In this document: piece after piece, positions 40,802 through 50,412 of the stretch
How positions within the stretch are numbered: position 1 is the first letter of the stretch
Layout of the letters: every line of letters begins with the position of its first letter
Source: Actinoplanes sandaracinus
Lineage (GTDB): Bacteria > Actinomycetota > Actinomycetes > Mycobacteriales > Micromonosporaceae
Direction of reading: 5' to 3'
NCBI RefSeq assembly: GCF_030009775.1
Contig: NZ_JASCTH010000008.1
Coordinates: 228,589 to 292,588 of the forward strand
Length of the DNA: 64,000 nt
Position numbers and translations under genes: made by a program
The notes under the pieces: model-generated
Databases searched by the model: none
Told to the model about the DNA's origin: nothing
Seen by the model: only the letters and a program-made list of their open reading frames with translations

Positions 40802-43480
40802 CTATCGGGCTATCTGGGCGAAGCGGGCGGCGCCGTCTTCGAGGTCGGGGTGCTCGACGGCCAGAGCCATCGCCACTATCCGGTCGAAGCCCAGGCCCGC
40901 GCCGTCGGCGTAGGCCGCGTCGAAGGTGACGTCACCCATTGCGGCGCGTAGCGACGTCTGGTGCGCCGACCAGAAGGCGCCGAACGACTCGGTGCGGCGC
41001 GCGCCACGGGCCGCCTCCGCGCCGCCGAACAGCACCGTCGCGGTCGCCGGATCGCCGCCGAGCGCGCAGCGTACGGCGATCGCCGCCACCGCGTCGGCCG
41101 CCGCACCGCGGAAACCGTGCCGCAGACGGGAACGCAGCGCCACCACCAGGTGATCGTGGGCGGCGACCAGGTCGCCGCGGCGAAGCGCGACCATGCCGAG
41201 CAGCCAGTCGACGGCACGCCGGCCGCGGTCCTCGGGTCGCGCGGCCTCCAGATGACGGGCGGCGCCGAGCAGGTCCGAGGCCTCCGCCAGCGCCTCGCGA
41301 CGCCAGAGCAACTCGGCGAGAGTCAGGACGGCGGGGAAGGCGGCGTTCGGGACGCCGGTACGTTCGGCCTGGGCGACCACCTCACGGCAGTCCCGCTCGG
41401 TGGCGCCGGGATCGTCCCCGGGCAGAGTCAGACGGGCCGCGCGGACCCGGACCAGCAGCGCCGGATCGCCGGAACCGCGAGCCTCCGCCTCGGCACGGGC
41501 CAGGAGACGCTCCCGCTCGGCCCGGTCGCCGGTCAGGCCGGCCCACACCAGACAGGCGGCGACCGACTCGGCCACCGCGACGACCGATCCGGCCTCCGCC
41601 GGAGTGCCCGGCTCGGACGCGACGCGGCGGGTACCGGCGGCGGGAAGGCGCCGGTAGAGGGTGGACAGCAACTCCCGGCCGTCGCGGGTGTCGCCGTGCT
41701 CGCGCCACCACGGGTCGAGGGCGACCGCCAGCCGCAGCCCGGCCGAGACGTCACCGGTGGCGGCGGCCCAGCGCAGGGCGGCCTGCCACTCGGCCACATA
41801 GGGGCTCAGCTCGGTCAGCGACACCGTACGGACCTGGCCGTCGGTGTCCACGGTGACCCGGTCGAGGGTGTGCAGCGACCAGGCGAGATGCCGGTCCCGG
41901 ATCACGGGTTCGTCGCCGGTCGACGACAGCTGGCGCAGCGCGTACGCCCGCACCTGGTCCGACATCCGGTACCGGGGGCCGGGAACCACCTCGACCAGCG
42001 ACTTGTCGGCGAGTTCGGAGAGCGCGCCGAGCGCCTCCGGGTCGCACCACTCCACGGTGGCGAGCTCGACCGGGCCGGCGAACGCGGCCAGCCGGCGCAG
42101 CAGATCGGCGGCGCGGCTCCCGAGCGTCCGGTACGACCAGGCCAGGTTGTTGGTCAGACTGGCGTGCCGGCCGTCACCGGCGGCGTCGTTGTCCAGCGCG
42201 CCGAGCGGATCGTCCAGGCGCCGGGCCAACTGCTCGGCCGGCAGCAGGCGGAGCCGGGCCGCGGCGAGCTGGATCGCCAGCGGCGAACCCTCCAGGCGGG
42301 CGGCCAGCCGGGCCAACTGCGGATCACCATCGCCGGGACGACCGCCCTGCGCGGCCGCCGCACGATCCCGGAGCAGGGCGAACGCGTCAGCCGGCGCGAG
42401 CGGCGGAAGCCGCCAGACCGTCTCGCCGGCAAGTGCCAGCGGAGCCCGGCCGGTAGCCACCACGTCCAGCCGGCGGCAGCGGCTGAGCAGGCGGTGAGCC
42501 AGCGCGGCGGTCAACGCGGGCGCCGCGTCGCACGTCTGCAGCAGCACCAGCATCCGCCGCTCCGCGCACTGCTCGACCACCGTGTCGATCATCGGGCGGC
42601 CCGGCTCCGGACGCAGGCCCAGGGCCGCGGCGAGGGCGGTGGGCAGGCCTTGCGCCGCGACCGCGGCATCAATCGACCACACCCCGCCGGGGTACGCCTT
42701 GAGGAGCTGCTCCGCCACCGCGTGTGTGAGCCGGGTCTTGCCGGAACCGCCCGGGCCGACCACGGTGACCAGGCGGTTATGGCTGATCAACTCGGCCAGG
42801 TCGGCGAGTTCGGCGCGGCGGCCCACGAACGGGCTGTGCTCGGCCGGAAGGTTGTGCCGGGGAGCCTCCGCCGTCCGCGGGCGGGGAAAGTCCCGGTCCA
42901 GGCCGGGCGCTGTCACCTGGAAGAGACGCTCGTCGTCATCGAAGCCACGCAGCCGGAAGGCGCCCAGGTCGAGCAGGTCCACGGTGGCCAGCGTGGCCGC
43001 GGCCGCGGCGCCGGCCGAACCGCCGGACGTGGCGGCATAGGCGGCGGTCACCGCCAGAGCGGTCGCCTCCGAACACAAAACCTGGCCGCCGTGCGCCGCG
43101 GCGGACACCCGGGCGGCCCGGTGCACCTCGGCGCTGGCGTACTCCTGGCCGACCGGAACAGCCCGGCCGGTGTGCAGTCCGATCCGGACCCGGGGCACCG
43201 CGTCCGGACGCGGCCAGTCGTAGGACGCCAGTCTCCGCTGCGCCTCGACACACGCCGCGACGGCCGCGTCGGCATGGGAGAACGCCACGAAAAATGAGTC
43301 ACCCTCCGTAAGGAGTTCGACACCTCTAAACTCGTCGAACACGGCGCGTAGCACCGCTCGGTGAGCGCCGAGCACGTTTCGATACGTCTCACCGAGCATC
43401 CGAGCGAGCCTCGTCGAGCCCTCGATGTCGGTGAACATGAAGGTCACCAGGCCACTGGGTAGCTCGATCCGTCCCGACAC
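40802..43480 (-). CDS. Class III adenylate/guanylate cyclase-domain ATPase regulator
   Basis: 892 residues. A class III cyclase homology domain comes first (about 10-175, VTFMFTDIEGSTRLARML with metal Asp, then LLTEGDSFFVAFSHADAAV and RIGLHTGRAVP). An AAA/NB-ARC-like ATPase follows (Walker A VVGPGGSGKTRL at about 245, LVLLQTCDAA at Walker B), then a helical TPR-like C-terminal half. The layout is that of actinobacterial cyclase-STAND fusions, some of which end in LuxR; no LuxR helix-turn-helix is visible here. The second metal Asp aligns as Glu-Gly-Asp, so cyclase activity is possible but unproven. The GTG start is set by GGAGG 7 bases upstream. Confidence 0.85.
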   Translation of the reverse strand: MSGRIELPSGLVTFMFTDIEGSTRLARMLGETYRNVLGAHRAVLRAVFDEFRGVELLTEGDSFFVAFSHADAAVAACVEAQRRLASYDWPRPDAVPRVRIGLHTGRAVPVGQEYASAEVHRAARVSAAAHGGQVLCSEATALAVTAAYAATSGGSAGAAAAATLATVDLLDLGAFRLRGFDDDERLFQVTAPGLDRDFPRPRTAEAPRHNLPAEHSPFVGRRAELADLAELISHNRLVTVVGPGGSGKTRLTHAVAEQLLKAYPGGVWSIDAAVAAQGLPTALAAALGLRPEPGRPMIDTVVEQCAERRMLVLLQTCDAAPALTAALAHRLLSRCRRLDVVATGRAPLALAGETVWRLPPLAPADAFALLRDRAAAAQGGRPGDGDPQLARLAARLEGSPLAIQLAAARLRLLPAEQLARRLDDPLGALDNDAAGDGRHASLTNNLAWSYRTLGSRAADLLRRLAAFAGPVELATVEWCDPEALGALSELADKSLVEVVPGPRYRMSDQVRAYALRQLSSTGDEPVIRDRHLAWSLHTLDRVTVDTDGQVRTVSLTELSPYVAEWQAALRWAAATGDVSAGLRLAVALDPWWREHGDTRDGRELLSTLYRRLPAAGTRRVASEPGTPAEAGSVVAVAESVAACLVWAGLTGDRAERERLLARAEAEARGSGDPALLVRVRAARLTLPGDDPGATERDCREVVAQAERTGVPNAAFPAVLTLAELLWRREALAEASDLLGAARHLEAARPEDRGRRAVDWLLGMVALRRGDLVAAHDHLVVALRSRLRHGFRGAAADAVAAIAVRCALGGDPATATVLFGGAEAARGARRTESFGAFWSAHQTSLRAAMGDVTFDAAYADGAGLGFDRIVAMALAVEHPDLEDGAARFAQIAR

Positions 43481-43946
43481 GGTGGAACCTCCGCCCCCTT
43501 TTGGAAGTCGTGACTCATGCTGCCGTATCTCTGTGTCACCGCCCATCGTAGAAACGGACGGTAACCATTTACCCGCCACGGCCGACCCCTTACGGAGGAC
43601 ATCCTGATCGCGACATCGACCGGAGGCATACGGGACTACGCGTCTCGTAACGAAAGAGGTCGAACGCGGAAACGCCGCGCTCGGCCAAAACCGCCGGGCT
43701 GATCGGGTGTACCCGTACGGGGCAATGAAACCGCCACCGGGAGCGAGTGGAAGGTTACCGGCCGAAGTCGACACTGATCATGGTCGCTCCGGCCGGGTCC
43801 TCGCTTCCGGATGCCCGGTTACCCACCATCCGTGTTGCCGGGGTCGCTTCGACGCATGGTCGGCGGTTCGCCCGCCGGCCGGTCGCCGGGGTGGGTGCGG
43901 CTTGCGACGGCCGGTCGCCTGACCGACGGCTTTCCGGGGCCGTCGA
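43481..43946. other. 466-base non-coding gap
   Basis: Between the 5' end of the cyclase-ATPase gene and the 3' end of the second FmdB-like gene. It must hold the promoter of the cyclase gene, but I find no convincing -10/-35 pair, ribosome-bound small gene or terminator. The only structure seen is a short palindrome CGGGTGTACCCG near 43703. Confidence 0.4.
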
Positions 43947-44171
43947 TCAGCAGCCGCAGCCGCCGCCGCAACAGCCACCACCACCGCCGCCACCACCGGC
44001 TGGGACGGACGGGGCCCCGCCACCACGGCCGGTCACGGCGACTGTGGACAGCAGCTTGACGGTGTCGTCGTGGCCCTGCGGACAGGCCGCCGGCTCGCTG
44101 GCCTCACGCATCGGACGGCTGACCTCGAAGGTGGCGCCACAGGGGCGGCACCGGAACTCATAACGCGGCAT
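43947..44171 (-). CDS. FmdB-family zinc-ribbon protein with Gly/Cys tail
   Basis: 74 residues: zinc ribbon with YEFRCRPCGATFEVSRPM and AACPQGHD, in which the second pair is C-P-Q-G-H, so the fourth zinc ligand is probably His. A Val/Thr linker follows, and the tail is a run of nine Gly followed by CCGGGCGC. The extra four cysteines in the tail are unlike the Ser-rich tail of the other FmdB-like protein at 6892 and could bind metal. No clear ribosome site precedes the ATG at 44171. The function is unknown; redox or metal sensing is only a guess. Confidence 0.8.
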   Translation of the reverse strand: MPRYEFRCRPCGATFEVSRPMREASEPAACPQGHDDTVKLLSTVAVTGRGGGAPSVPAGGGGGGGGCCGGGCGC

Positions 44172-44224
44172 CCGACCAGCGTAGGGCCCCTGCGATGCGG
44201 AGCGCACGGGGAGTTCTTGAGGAG

Positions 44225-44233
44225 TTGTCCACA
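44225..44233 (+). promoter_or_regulatory. Single DnaA-box-like site
   Basis: TTGTCCACA, an exact match to the actinobacterial DnaA box, 59 bases before the start of the lytic transglycosylase gene and between it and the divergent FmdB-like gene. Confidence 0.35.
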
Positions 44234-44271
44234 GGCCTCCGACGGCCTCCCCGCAGATGGTTTCCGGCGGG

Positions 44272-44277
44272 TAGGGT
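44272..44277 (+). promoter_or_regulatory. Putative leaderless -10 element
   Basis: TAGGGT followed by 6 bases and the GTG at 44284; no ribosome site. Confidence 0.5.
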
Positions 44278-44283
44278 CTACGC

Positions 44284-46455
44284 GTGGCGGAGGCACGGAA
44301 GAATCCAGCAGAGCGACCGGAACTGCGGTCCGCGGCACCGCATCAGGGCGGGCCGCTGAGCAGTTCGGGCGCCGCCCCCGGCGATTTTGTTCCGGTTGCC
44401 CCAGCTTGGTCCCACGCGAGCCTCACCCCGTCCCACGTGGCGCCGGCCGTCCCGACACCGACCAACGCACCCCCGACGGCTCCGGCTCCTACCAACACCG
44501 CACCGACGGCTCCGGCTCCTACCAATGCGGCGCCGTCGGCTCCGTCGCCGGCCACCGTGGTTCCCGCTGTGCCGTCGCCGGCCACCGTGGCTCCGGCCAC
44601 CCCGGCAGCGGTCAAGGCGATCCCCGCCGTCTCGACGCAGGCCACCGCGGTCCCGCCACCGGCCGATGACGTTCCGGCCGCTCCGGCCACGACCGACGTG
44701 GCCCCGGCGACGGCCGGTGTGGCATCGACTGGAGCCGATGGACCGGCAGGTACTGGGTCGGACGCCTCACCCGAGCGGAAAGCCACGCCTGAGCCGAAGG
44801 GCGCGCCTGAGCCCGGCGCCGCCGCGCAGGGCTCGGCGGGTTCGAAGGGCGGAGCGTCTGGCGTGGAAGGCGACGGTTCGGGTTCGGGTTCGGGTTCGGG
44901 TAATGAGAACGAGCCCGGCACGAGCGGCACCGCCCCGGACGAGCCCAAGACCGGCGTGGCATCACAGCAATCGGAAACCGGCGGCACCGCCCCAGAGGCG
45001 TCGAAGGCCGACGCGGCAACGGAGGGACCGGGAGCCGGAGACTCGGTGCCGGCCACTCGGGAGAAGGGCAGCGGGGAGAAGGCCGCCAGCTCGGCCGGGC
45101 CGGGATCCGCTGTGGCTGGCACGGCCATGGACAGCAAGCTCAGCGACGGCGTGACGGCGGACAGCAAGCCGACGGCCGACACGGCTACTGACAGCAAAGC
45201 CACCGACGGCAAGCCCGTCGCTGACAGCAAACCCGCCGATGGCAAGCCTGCCGCTGACAGCAAACCCGCCACTGACAGCAAACCCGCCACTGACAGCAAG
45301 TCCGCCGATGGCAGCAAGTCCGCCGATGGCAAGCCTGCCGCTGACAGCAAGGCCGCTGGAGTGACCGGGGCTGCGGCCGCGGCGGCCGGGGACCAGAAGG
45401 GCAGGGCTGCGGCCAAGAGCGGAAAGGCGCAGCGCCGTTTCCGGCCGCTGCATCTGACCGGCCGGGCCGCACGCGGTGTCGTCGCCTGGACGCGGGGGCC
45501 GAGCGGGCGCGTGATCGTGCCGGGTGTCCTGGTGGCCGCGCTGGTCGTGGGGGCCGGGGCTTCGGGGGCCTATCTGGTGCCCCAGGCGCTGGAGGCCAGA
45601 CCCACTCCCAGTGCCACCCCGGCGTTCGGCGAGGCCGGGCCGGGATCAGCGCCGCCGGGCGGGTGGTCGTCGGCGGGAGTCCCGGCTGCCGGGCTGCCCG
45701 GGGCGGGGAACATGCCGTCGAACTATCCGGGGCTGGGAGGCACCGCGCCCAACGGCCTGCCGGGGGCGACCGGATTGCCGGGAGCGACCGTGCCCAACGG
45801 CCTGCCGGGAGCGACCGGGCTTCCGGGAGCGACCGTGCCCAACGGGCTGCCGGGGCTGACCCCACCGAACGCGGCCGTCAACCCCCGGCCGGCCGATGCC
45901 CTGGCCAGCTGGGCGACGCAGGTCGGGACACGGGTCGGGATCCCGGTGGTGGCGGTGCAGGCGTACGGCTACGCCGAACTGGTGACCTCGAAGACCACGC
46001 CGAGTTGTCACCTGAGCTGGACCACACTCGCCGCGATCGGGAAGGTCGAGTCGTCGCACGGGAGTTTCAACGGCGCGGTGCTGGGCGCGGACGGCGTGGC
46101 GACTCCGACGATCTTCGGGTTGCCGCTGAACGGGCAGGGCGGCCGGCAGATGATCGCCGACACCGACCGGGGCGCGCTCGATCAGGACACCACCTACGAC
46201 CGGGCGATCGGGCCGATGCAGTTCATCCCGACCACCTGGAAGGAGACGGCGATCGACGCCGACCGGGACGGGGTGGCGAACCCGAACGACATCGACGACG
46301 CGGCGCTGACCGCGGCGTCGTACCTGTGCAAGGGCGGGCGCGACCTGGCCAAGGCCGACGCTTGGTGGGACGCGATCCTGTCGTACAACGCGGTCCGGCC
46401 GTACGCGCAGAAGGTCTTCAACACCGCCGACGAATACGGGCGGCGCAGCCGTTGA
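44284..46455 (+). CDS. Membrane-anchored lytic transglycosylase with long disordered region
   Basis: 723 residues. The first 400 are cytoplasmic low-complexity sequence: Ala/Pro/Thr repeats (TAPAPTNTAPTAPAPTN), then Gly/Ser/Glu, then Asp-Ser-Lys-Pro-Ala repeats (ADSKPATDSKPATDSK). One membrane helix follows at about 410-430. A short extracellular repeat (LPGATGLPGATVPNG, about three copies) leads to a lytic murein transglycosylase domain (about 535-720). Catalytic Glu is in IGKVESSHG (about 589), with RAIGPMQFIPTTW and AILSYNAVRPYAQKV. It should cleave peptidoglycan glycan strands near the membrane. GTG start from a leaderless promoter. Confidence 0.9.
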   Translation: MAEARKNPAERPELRSAAPHQGGPLSSSGAAPGDFVPVAPAWSHASLTPSHVAPAVPTPTNAPPTAPAPTNTAPTAPAPTNAAPSAPSPATVVPAVPSPATVAPATPAAVKAIPAVSTQATAVPPPADDVPAAPATTDVAPATAGVASTGADGPAGTGSDASPERKATPEPKGAPEPGAAAQGSAGSKGGASGVEGDGSGSGSGSGNENEPGTSGTAPDEPKTGVASQQSETGGTAPEASKADAATEGPGAGDSVPATREKGSGEKAASSAGPGSAVAGTAMDSKLSDGVTADSKPTADTATDSKATDGKPVADSKPADGKPAADSKPATDSKPATDSKSADGSKSADGKPAADSKAAGVTGAAAAAAGDQKGRAAAKSGKAQRRFRPLHLTGRAARGVVAWTRGPSGRVIVPGVLVAALVVGAGASGAYLVPQALEARPTPSATPAFGEAGPGSAPPGGWSSAGVPAAGLPGAGNMPSNYPGLGGTAPNGLPGATGLPGATVPNGLPGATGLPGATVPNGLPGLTPPNAAVNPRPADALASWATQVGTRVGIPVVAVQAYGYAELVTSKTTPSCHLSWTTLAAIGKVESSHGSFNGAVLGADGVATPTIFGLPLNGQGGRQMIADTDRGALDQDTTYDRAIGPMQFIPTTWKETAIDADRDGVANPNDIDDAALTAASYLCKGGRDLAKADAWWDAILSYNAVRPYAQKVFNTADEYGRRSR

Positions 46456-46566
46456 CGGTCACGGAGCGCCCGGACATCGGCGCTCATCGCAACGCTGAGT
46501 GAGCATTGCCGTACTTTTGCGTGGCGAGCACTTCCCTGTAGGTCTCACAAACGGCACGATGTACCC

Positions 46567-47583
46567 GTGAGGGTGCGCGAATGGGATCCCCGCTCCGCGT
46601 CCGCGACCGAGGTGAACTCGCTCGTGGAGACGGTGAACGCGGTCCTGGCGGCCGATCTCCCCGATGATCCACCTTGGCGGGACGTGCAGGTCAGGGAATA
46701 TCTCGCTGAGACGATGCCGGGCGAGCGGCGAATCACCTGGGTGGCCGAGGACGACCGCCTTCCCGAGGGCGAGAGCAAGATCTTCGGGCACGTCAACATC
46801 CTGCTGCTCGGCGACATCGGCGTGCTGGAGGTGCTGGTCCGTCCCGAGTTGCGGCGCCGAGGACTGGGCCGGCAGTTGGTCGCGGTAGCGGTCCGCCGGG
46901 CCTATCTGGAGGGCTTCTCCTCGATCGGGGTGGAGGCGATCGGCGGCACGTCGGCGATCCCGTTCTACGAGTTCCTCGGCTTCGAGCGGGAGTATGTGGA
47001 GACTCGCAGCGTGCTCAACCTGGACACGGTCGACTGGCTGGCTCTGGGCGGCATGGCCGGCGGGATCGGCCCCGGCTACCGCGTCGAGTACCACCCGGGT
47101 GGCCCACCGGAGCATCTGCTCGGCGCCTATGCACAGGCCAAGGCGGAGGCGCAACGCGACGACGACGATCTCGACCTGGCCCCGCGCTCGTCCGATCCGC
47201 AGCGGCTGCGCGACTCGCTGGAAACGTTGCACAAGCGGGGCTTGAAGCCGTACATCGTGCTCGCCATCCATGAGGCGACCGGCACCGTGGCCGGGCTGAC
47301 CGAGGTGGTCGTTCCGGCGCAACATCCGGAGCGCGCCGACCAGTACGACACGATCGTCGTCCGGGAGCACCGGGGTTACGGCATCGACCGGGCGCTCAAG
47401 GCGCGGATGCTGTTCGAGTTGCGTGCCGCCGAGCCCACGCTGCGCCAGGTGCAGACGTGGAACGCGCAGCACAACGAGTCGATGCTGAAGGTCAACGCCG
47501 AGCTGGGCTACCAGTCCGACCGTGACTGGTTCGAGTACATCGCCGACGTCACCCAGCTGGTCCAGTCACTGGAGCCCGGTTAG
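46567..47583 (+). CDS. Tandem GNAT N-acetyltransferase
   Basis: 338 residues with two GNAT domains. The first (about 1-160) has LLLGDIGVLEVLVRPELRRRGLGRQL, an intact acetyl-CoA loop R-R-x-G-x-G. The second (about 190-335) has QYDTIVVREHRGYGIDRALKARM, where the loop reads EHRGYGIDRAL, also plausible. Such pairs resemble mycothiol synthase MshD and are common in actinobacteria, but MshD-specific residues cannot be confirmed by eye. The substrate is unknown. A shared hairpin overlaps the stop. Confidence 0.85.
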   Translation: MRVREWDPRSASATEVNSLVETVNAVLAADLPDDPPWRDVQVREYLAETMPGERRITWVAEDDRLPEGESKIFGHVNILLLGDIGVLEVLVRPELRRRGLGRQLVAVAVRRAYLEGFSSIGVEAIGGTSAIPFYEFLGFEREYVETRSVLNLDTVDWLALGGMAGGIGPGYRVEYHPGGPPEHLLGAYAQAKAEAQRDDDDLDLAPRSSDPQRLRDSLETLHKRGLKPYIVLAIHEATGTVAGLTEVVVPAQHPERADQYDTIVVREHRGYGIDRALKARMLFELRAAEPTLRQVQTWNAQHNESMLKVNAELGYQSDRDWFEYIADVTQLVQSLEPG

Positions 47584-47606
47584 CCCCAGCACTGAGGGCT
47601 AGCCGG
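47576..47606 (+). terminator. Terminator overlapping the GNAT stop
   Basis: CCGGTTAGCCC and GGGCTAGCCGG form an 11-base stem with one G-T wobble and a 9-base loop. The left arm contains the TAG stop. Confidence 0.7.
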
Positions 47607-47748
47607 TGATCCGCTGCTCTGCCCGAAAGGCGCGCTGGGGCCGGGAGAGGGCCGGGCCTCGCGTGGACTGACACGTGAGGGGTGGATGCGATGGGGGCGG
47701 CCCACGGCGTACCAGACCGGGGGTGAAAGCCGGCGACGGACCGTGAGG

Positions 47749-48738
47749 TCAGTAGCGGTCGCGGAGGAGCGTCGCCGCCTCTGCCGCCCAGTAGGTCAAG
47801 GTGATCTGGGCGCCGGCCCGCTTGATCGAGGTGAGCGATTCGAGGATGACGCGTTCGCGGTCGATCCAGCCGTTGGCCGCGGCGGCCTCGACCATCGCGT
47901 ATTCGCCGGAGACCTGGTAGGCGGCGACCGGCACGGTGACGCGGTCGCGGATGGCGGCGATGATGTCGAGGTAGGGCAGGGCCGGCTTGACCATGACGAT
48001 GTCGGCGCCCTCGGCGATGTCGAGGTCGACCTCGCGCAGGGCGTCCCGGGCGTTCGGCGGGTCCTGCTGGTACTGGCGGCGGTCGCCCTGGAGGGTGGAT
48101 TCGACGGCCTCACGGAACGGGCCGTAGAAGGCGCCCGCGTACTTCACGGAGTAGGCGAGGACGGCGACGTCCTGGTGGCCGGCCGCGTCGAGAGCCTTAC
48201 GGATCACGCCGACCTGGCCGTCCATCATGCCGGACGGGCCGACCATGTGGGCGCCGGCGTCGGCCTGCGCGACCGCCATCTCGCCGTAGATCTTCAGGGT
48301 GGCGTCGTTGTCGACCGACCCGTCCGGAGCGAGCACGCCGCAGTGCCCGTGCGAGGTGAACTCGTCGATGCAGAGGTCGCCCACGATGACCGTGCTGTCG
48401 CCGAGCTCTGCCTTGAGGTCGCGGATGCCGACGTTGAGGATGCCGTCCGGGTCGAGGCCGGCCGACCCGGTCTCATCCTTGTTGGCGTTGTCCGGCACGC
48501 CGAACAGCATGATGCCGCCGACACCGGCGGCGACCGCTTCGGCCGCGGCCTTGCGCAGCGACTCACGGGAGTGCTGGAGGACGCCGGGCAGCGAGCTGAT
48601 CGGCTTCGGCTCGGTCAGTCCCTCTTTGAGGAACATCGGCAGGATCAGCTCGGACGGCGCGAGGCGGGTCTCCTCGACCAGACGGCGGATCGCGGGTGTG
48701 CGCCGCAGGCGGCGCGGACGGATGTCGGGGAAGGACAT
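47749..48738 (-). CDS. hemB: Delta-aminolevulinic acid dehydratase HemB
   Basis: 329-residue porphobilinogen synthase, joining two 5-aminolevulinate molecules in tetrapyrrole synthesis. The Schiff-base lysines lie in [18 protein letters not shown] and [31 protein letters not shown] and the allosteric Arg/metal region match the family. The metal-site segment reads [15 protein letters not shown], fitting the Mg-dependent rather than the zinc-cysteine type. ATG 48738 with AGGAG 6 bases upstream is the start (a TTG lies one codon earlier). It is the last hem gene on the strand, separated from cobA/hemD by 87 bases and a hairpin. Confidence 0.96.
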   Translation of the reverse strand: MSFPDIRPRRLRRTPAIRRLVEETRLAPSELILPMFLKEGLTEPKPISSLPGVLQHSRESLRKAAAEAVAAGVGGIMLFGVPDNANKDETGSAGLDPDGILNVGIRDLKAELGDSTVIVGDLCIDEFTSHGHCGVLAPDGSVDNDATLKIYGEMAVAQADAGAHMVGPSGMMDGQVGVIRKALDAAGHQDVAVLAYSVKYAGAFYGPFREAVESTLQGDRRQYQQDPPNARDALREVDLDIAEGADIVMVKPALPYLDIIAAIRDRVTVPVAAYQVSGEYAMVEAAAANGWIDRERVILESLTSIKRAGAQITLTYWAAEAATLLRDRY

Positions 48739-48782
48739 CAAGCGCTCCTAAAATGCCAACTGAAAAGCGAGCGGAAACGAAG

Positions 48783-48814
48783 AGGCGCGCCGGTTGAGGA
48801 AACCCGGCGCGCCT
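48783..48814 (-). terminator. Hairpin between cobA/hemD and hemB
   Basis: Eleven-base-pair perfect stem AGGCGCGCCGG with a 10-base loop. It stands 11 bases after the cobA/hemD stop and 45 bases before the hemB start, so it can attenuate transcription into hemB. Confidence 0.7.
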
Positions 48815-48825
48815 TCGTCAGAGGG

Positions 48826-50412
48826 TCAGCGGAATCGGAGGGCGGTGGGGCCCTGCACCTTGGAACCGCGGCGCTGCTTGGCCGGCATCGCGGCCAGCTT
48901 CTCGCGGAGTTCCAGGGCGTACTCGGCGAGCGCCTCGACCAGGTCCGGCACCGAGGCGTTCTGCGGCTGGGTGTCGACCCGGAGGCCGAACTCCACCGCG
49001 GTCTCCGCGGTCTTCGGGCCGATCACCGCGACGACCGTGCGGGCGTGCGGCTTGCCGGCGATGCCGACCAGGTTGCGGACGGTCGAGGACGAGGTGAAGA
49101 GCACCGCGTCGAAGCCGCCGGACTTGATCGCGTCGCGGATCTCGGCGGGCGGCGGGGCGGCGCGGACCGTCCGGTACGCGGTGACGTCGTCCACCTCCCA
49201 GCCACGCTCGATGAGCCCGGCGGCCAGGGTCTCGGTCGCGATGTCGGCGCGCGGCAGCAGCACCCGGCCGACCGGGTCGAGGATCTCGTCGTGCGGCGAG
49301 AACTCGGCCAGCAGGCCGTCGGAGGACTGCTCACCGGACGGGATCAGCTCCGGCTGGATGCCGAACGCGCGAACCGCGTCGGCGGTGGCCTCACCGATGC
49401 AGGCGATCTTCACGCCGCCGAAGTGGCGGGCGTCGAGGCCGTGCTCGCCGAACTTCTCCCAGACCGCGCGGACGGCGTTCACCGAGGTGAAGATCACCCA
49501 GGCATACCGGCCGTCGACCAGGCCCTTGACCGCGCGCTCCATCTGGGCCGGGGTGCGGGGCGGCTCGACCGCGATGGTCGGCACCTCGCACGGGATCGCC
49601 CCGTAGGCGCGCAGCCGGGCACTCATCGCGCCGGCCTGCTCCTTCGTGCGCGGGACGAGGACCTTCCAGCCGTACAGCGGGCGGTTCTCCCACCAGCTCA
49701 GGGCGTCGCGCTCGGCGACCTCGGAGCCGACGGTGAGGACGACCCGGCCGGTGAAGCCGAGCGCCGCCGCGACGAAGCTGTCCACCGTCGAGGTGGTCGT
49801 GTACTGCGTCTCGCCGGTGCCGTCGCCGGTCACGCCGACCGGGACACCCGGCTCGACGCCGGCCGCGAGCAGGCCGTCACGGACGGCGGCGAGGTCGCCG
49901 GCGTCCACGGCGACCGCGAACGAGCCCTTCTGGGCGGCCGCGGCGAGCGCGTCGAAGTCCAGGTTGGCGACGTCGTCGACGTCGGCGGAGATCCGCACGC
50001 CGGGCAGCGGCACACCGGCGTAGGCGGCGACGCCCTCGGCCTGTCCGATGCCCGGGATCACCTCGAAGTGCACCGCGGTCCGCGCGACCGCCTGCACCTC
50101 CTTGACCACGGACTCGTGGCCGAACGGGTCACCGGCGACCAGGTGCACGGCGGAGAGGCCCGACTTGGCGGCGGAGAGCAGCACCTTCGCGACGTCGCCG
50201 GGCGCGCCCTCGGCCGGGCTGAACTGCGCGTCCTCCTTGGCGTCGGAGCGGATCGCGCTGAGCAGCGATTCGGGCACGCCGCGGTCGTAGACCACCTGAT
50301 CTGCATCGGTCAGCGCCGCGTACGCGCGGCGGGTCAGCAACTCCGGGTCGCCGGGTCCGGCGCCGATGAACGCGATGCGTCCGGCTGGCTTACGGGCGGT
50401 GCGGGTGGTCAT
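48826..50412 (-). CDS. hemD: Uroporphyrinogen-III methyltransferase / synthase fusion (CobA-HemD)
   Basis: 528 residues in two enzymes. The N-terminal SUMT-like methylase (about 1-250) has [22 protein letters not shown] and [16 protein letters not shown]. The C-terminal uroporphyrinogen-III synthase (about 265-510) has [35 protein letters not shown] and [14 protein letters not shown]. The second closes the tetrapyrrole ring, and the first starts the branch to sirohaem and cobalamin. The methylase half lacks the usual RGGDP-type loop in strict form (AGDPFGHES replaces it), so it may be weak or inactive. ATG overlaps the hemC stop by 4 bases. Confidence 0.94.
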   Translation of the reverse strand: MTTRTARKPAGRIAFIGAGPGDPELLTRRAYAALTDADQVVYDRGVPESLLSAIRSDAKEDAQFSPAEGAPGDVAKVLLSAAKSGLSAVHLVAGDPFGHESVVKEVQAVARTAVHFEVIPGIGQAEGVAAYAGVPLPGVRISADVDDVANLDFDALAAAAQKGSFAVAVDAGDLAAVRDGLLAAGVEPGVPVGVTGDGTGETQYTTTSTVDSFVAAALGFTGRVVLTVGSEVAERDALSWWENRPLYGWKVLVPRTKEQAGAMSARLRAYGAIPCEVPTIAVEPPRTPAQMERAVKGLVDGRYAWVIFTSVNAVRAVWEKFGEHGLDARHFGGVKIACIGEATADAVRAFGIQPELIPSGEQSSDGLLAEFSPHDEILDPVGRVLLPRADIATETLAAGLIERGWEVDDVTAYRTVRAAPPPAEIRDAIKSGGFDAVLFTSSSTVRNLVGIAGKPHARTVVAVIGPKTAETAVEFGLRVDTQPQNASVPDLVEALAEYALELREKLAAMPAKQRRGSKVQGPTALRFR

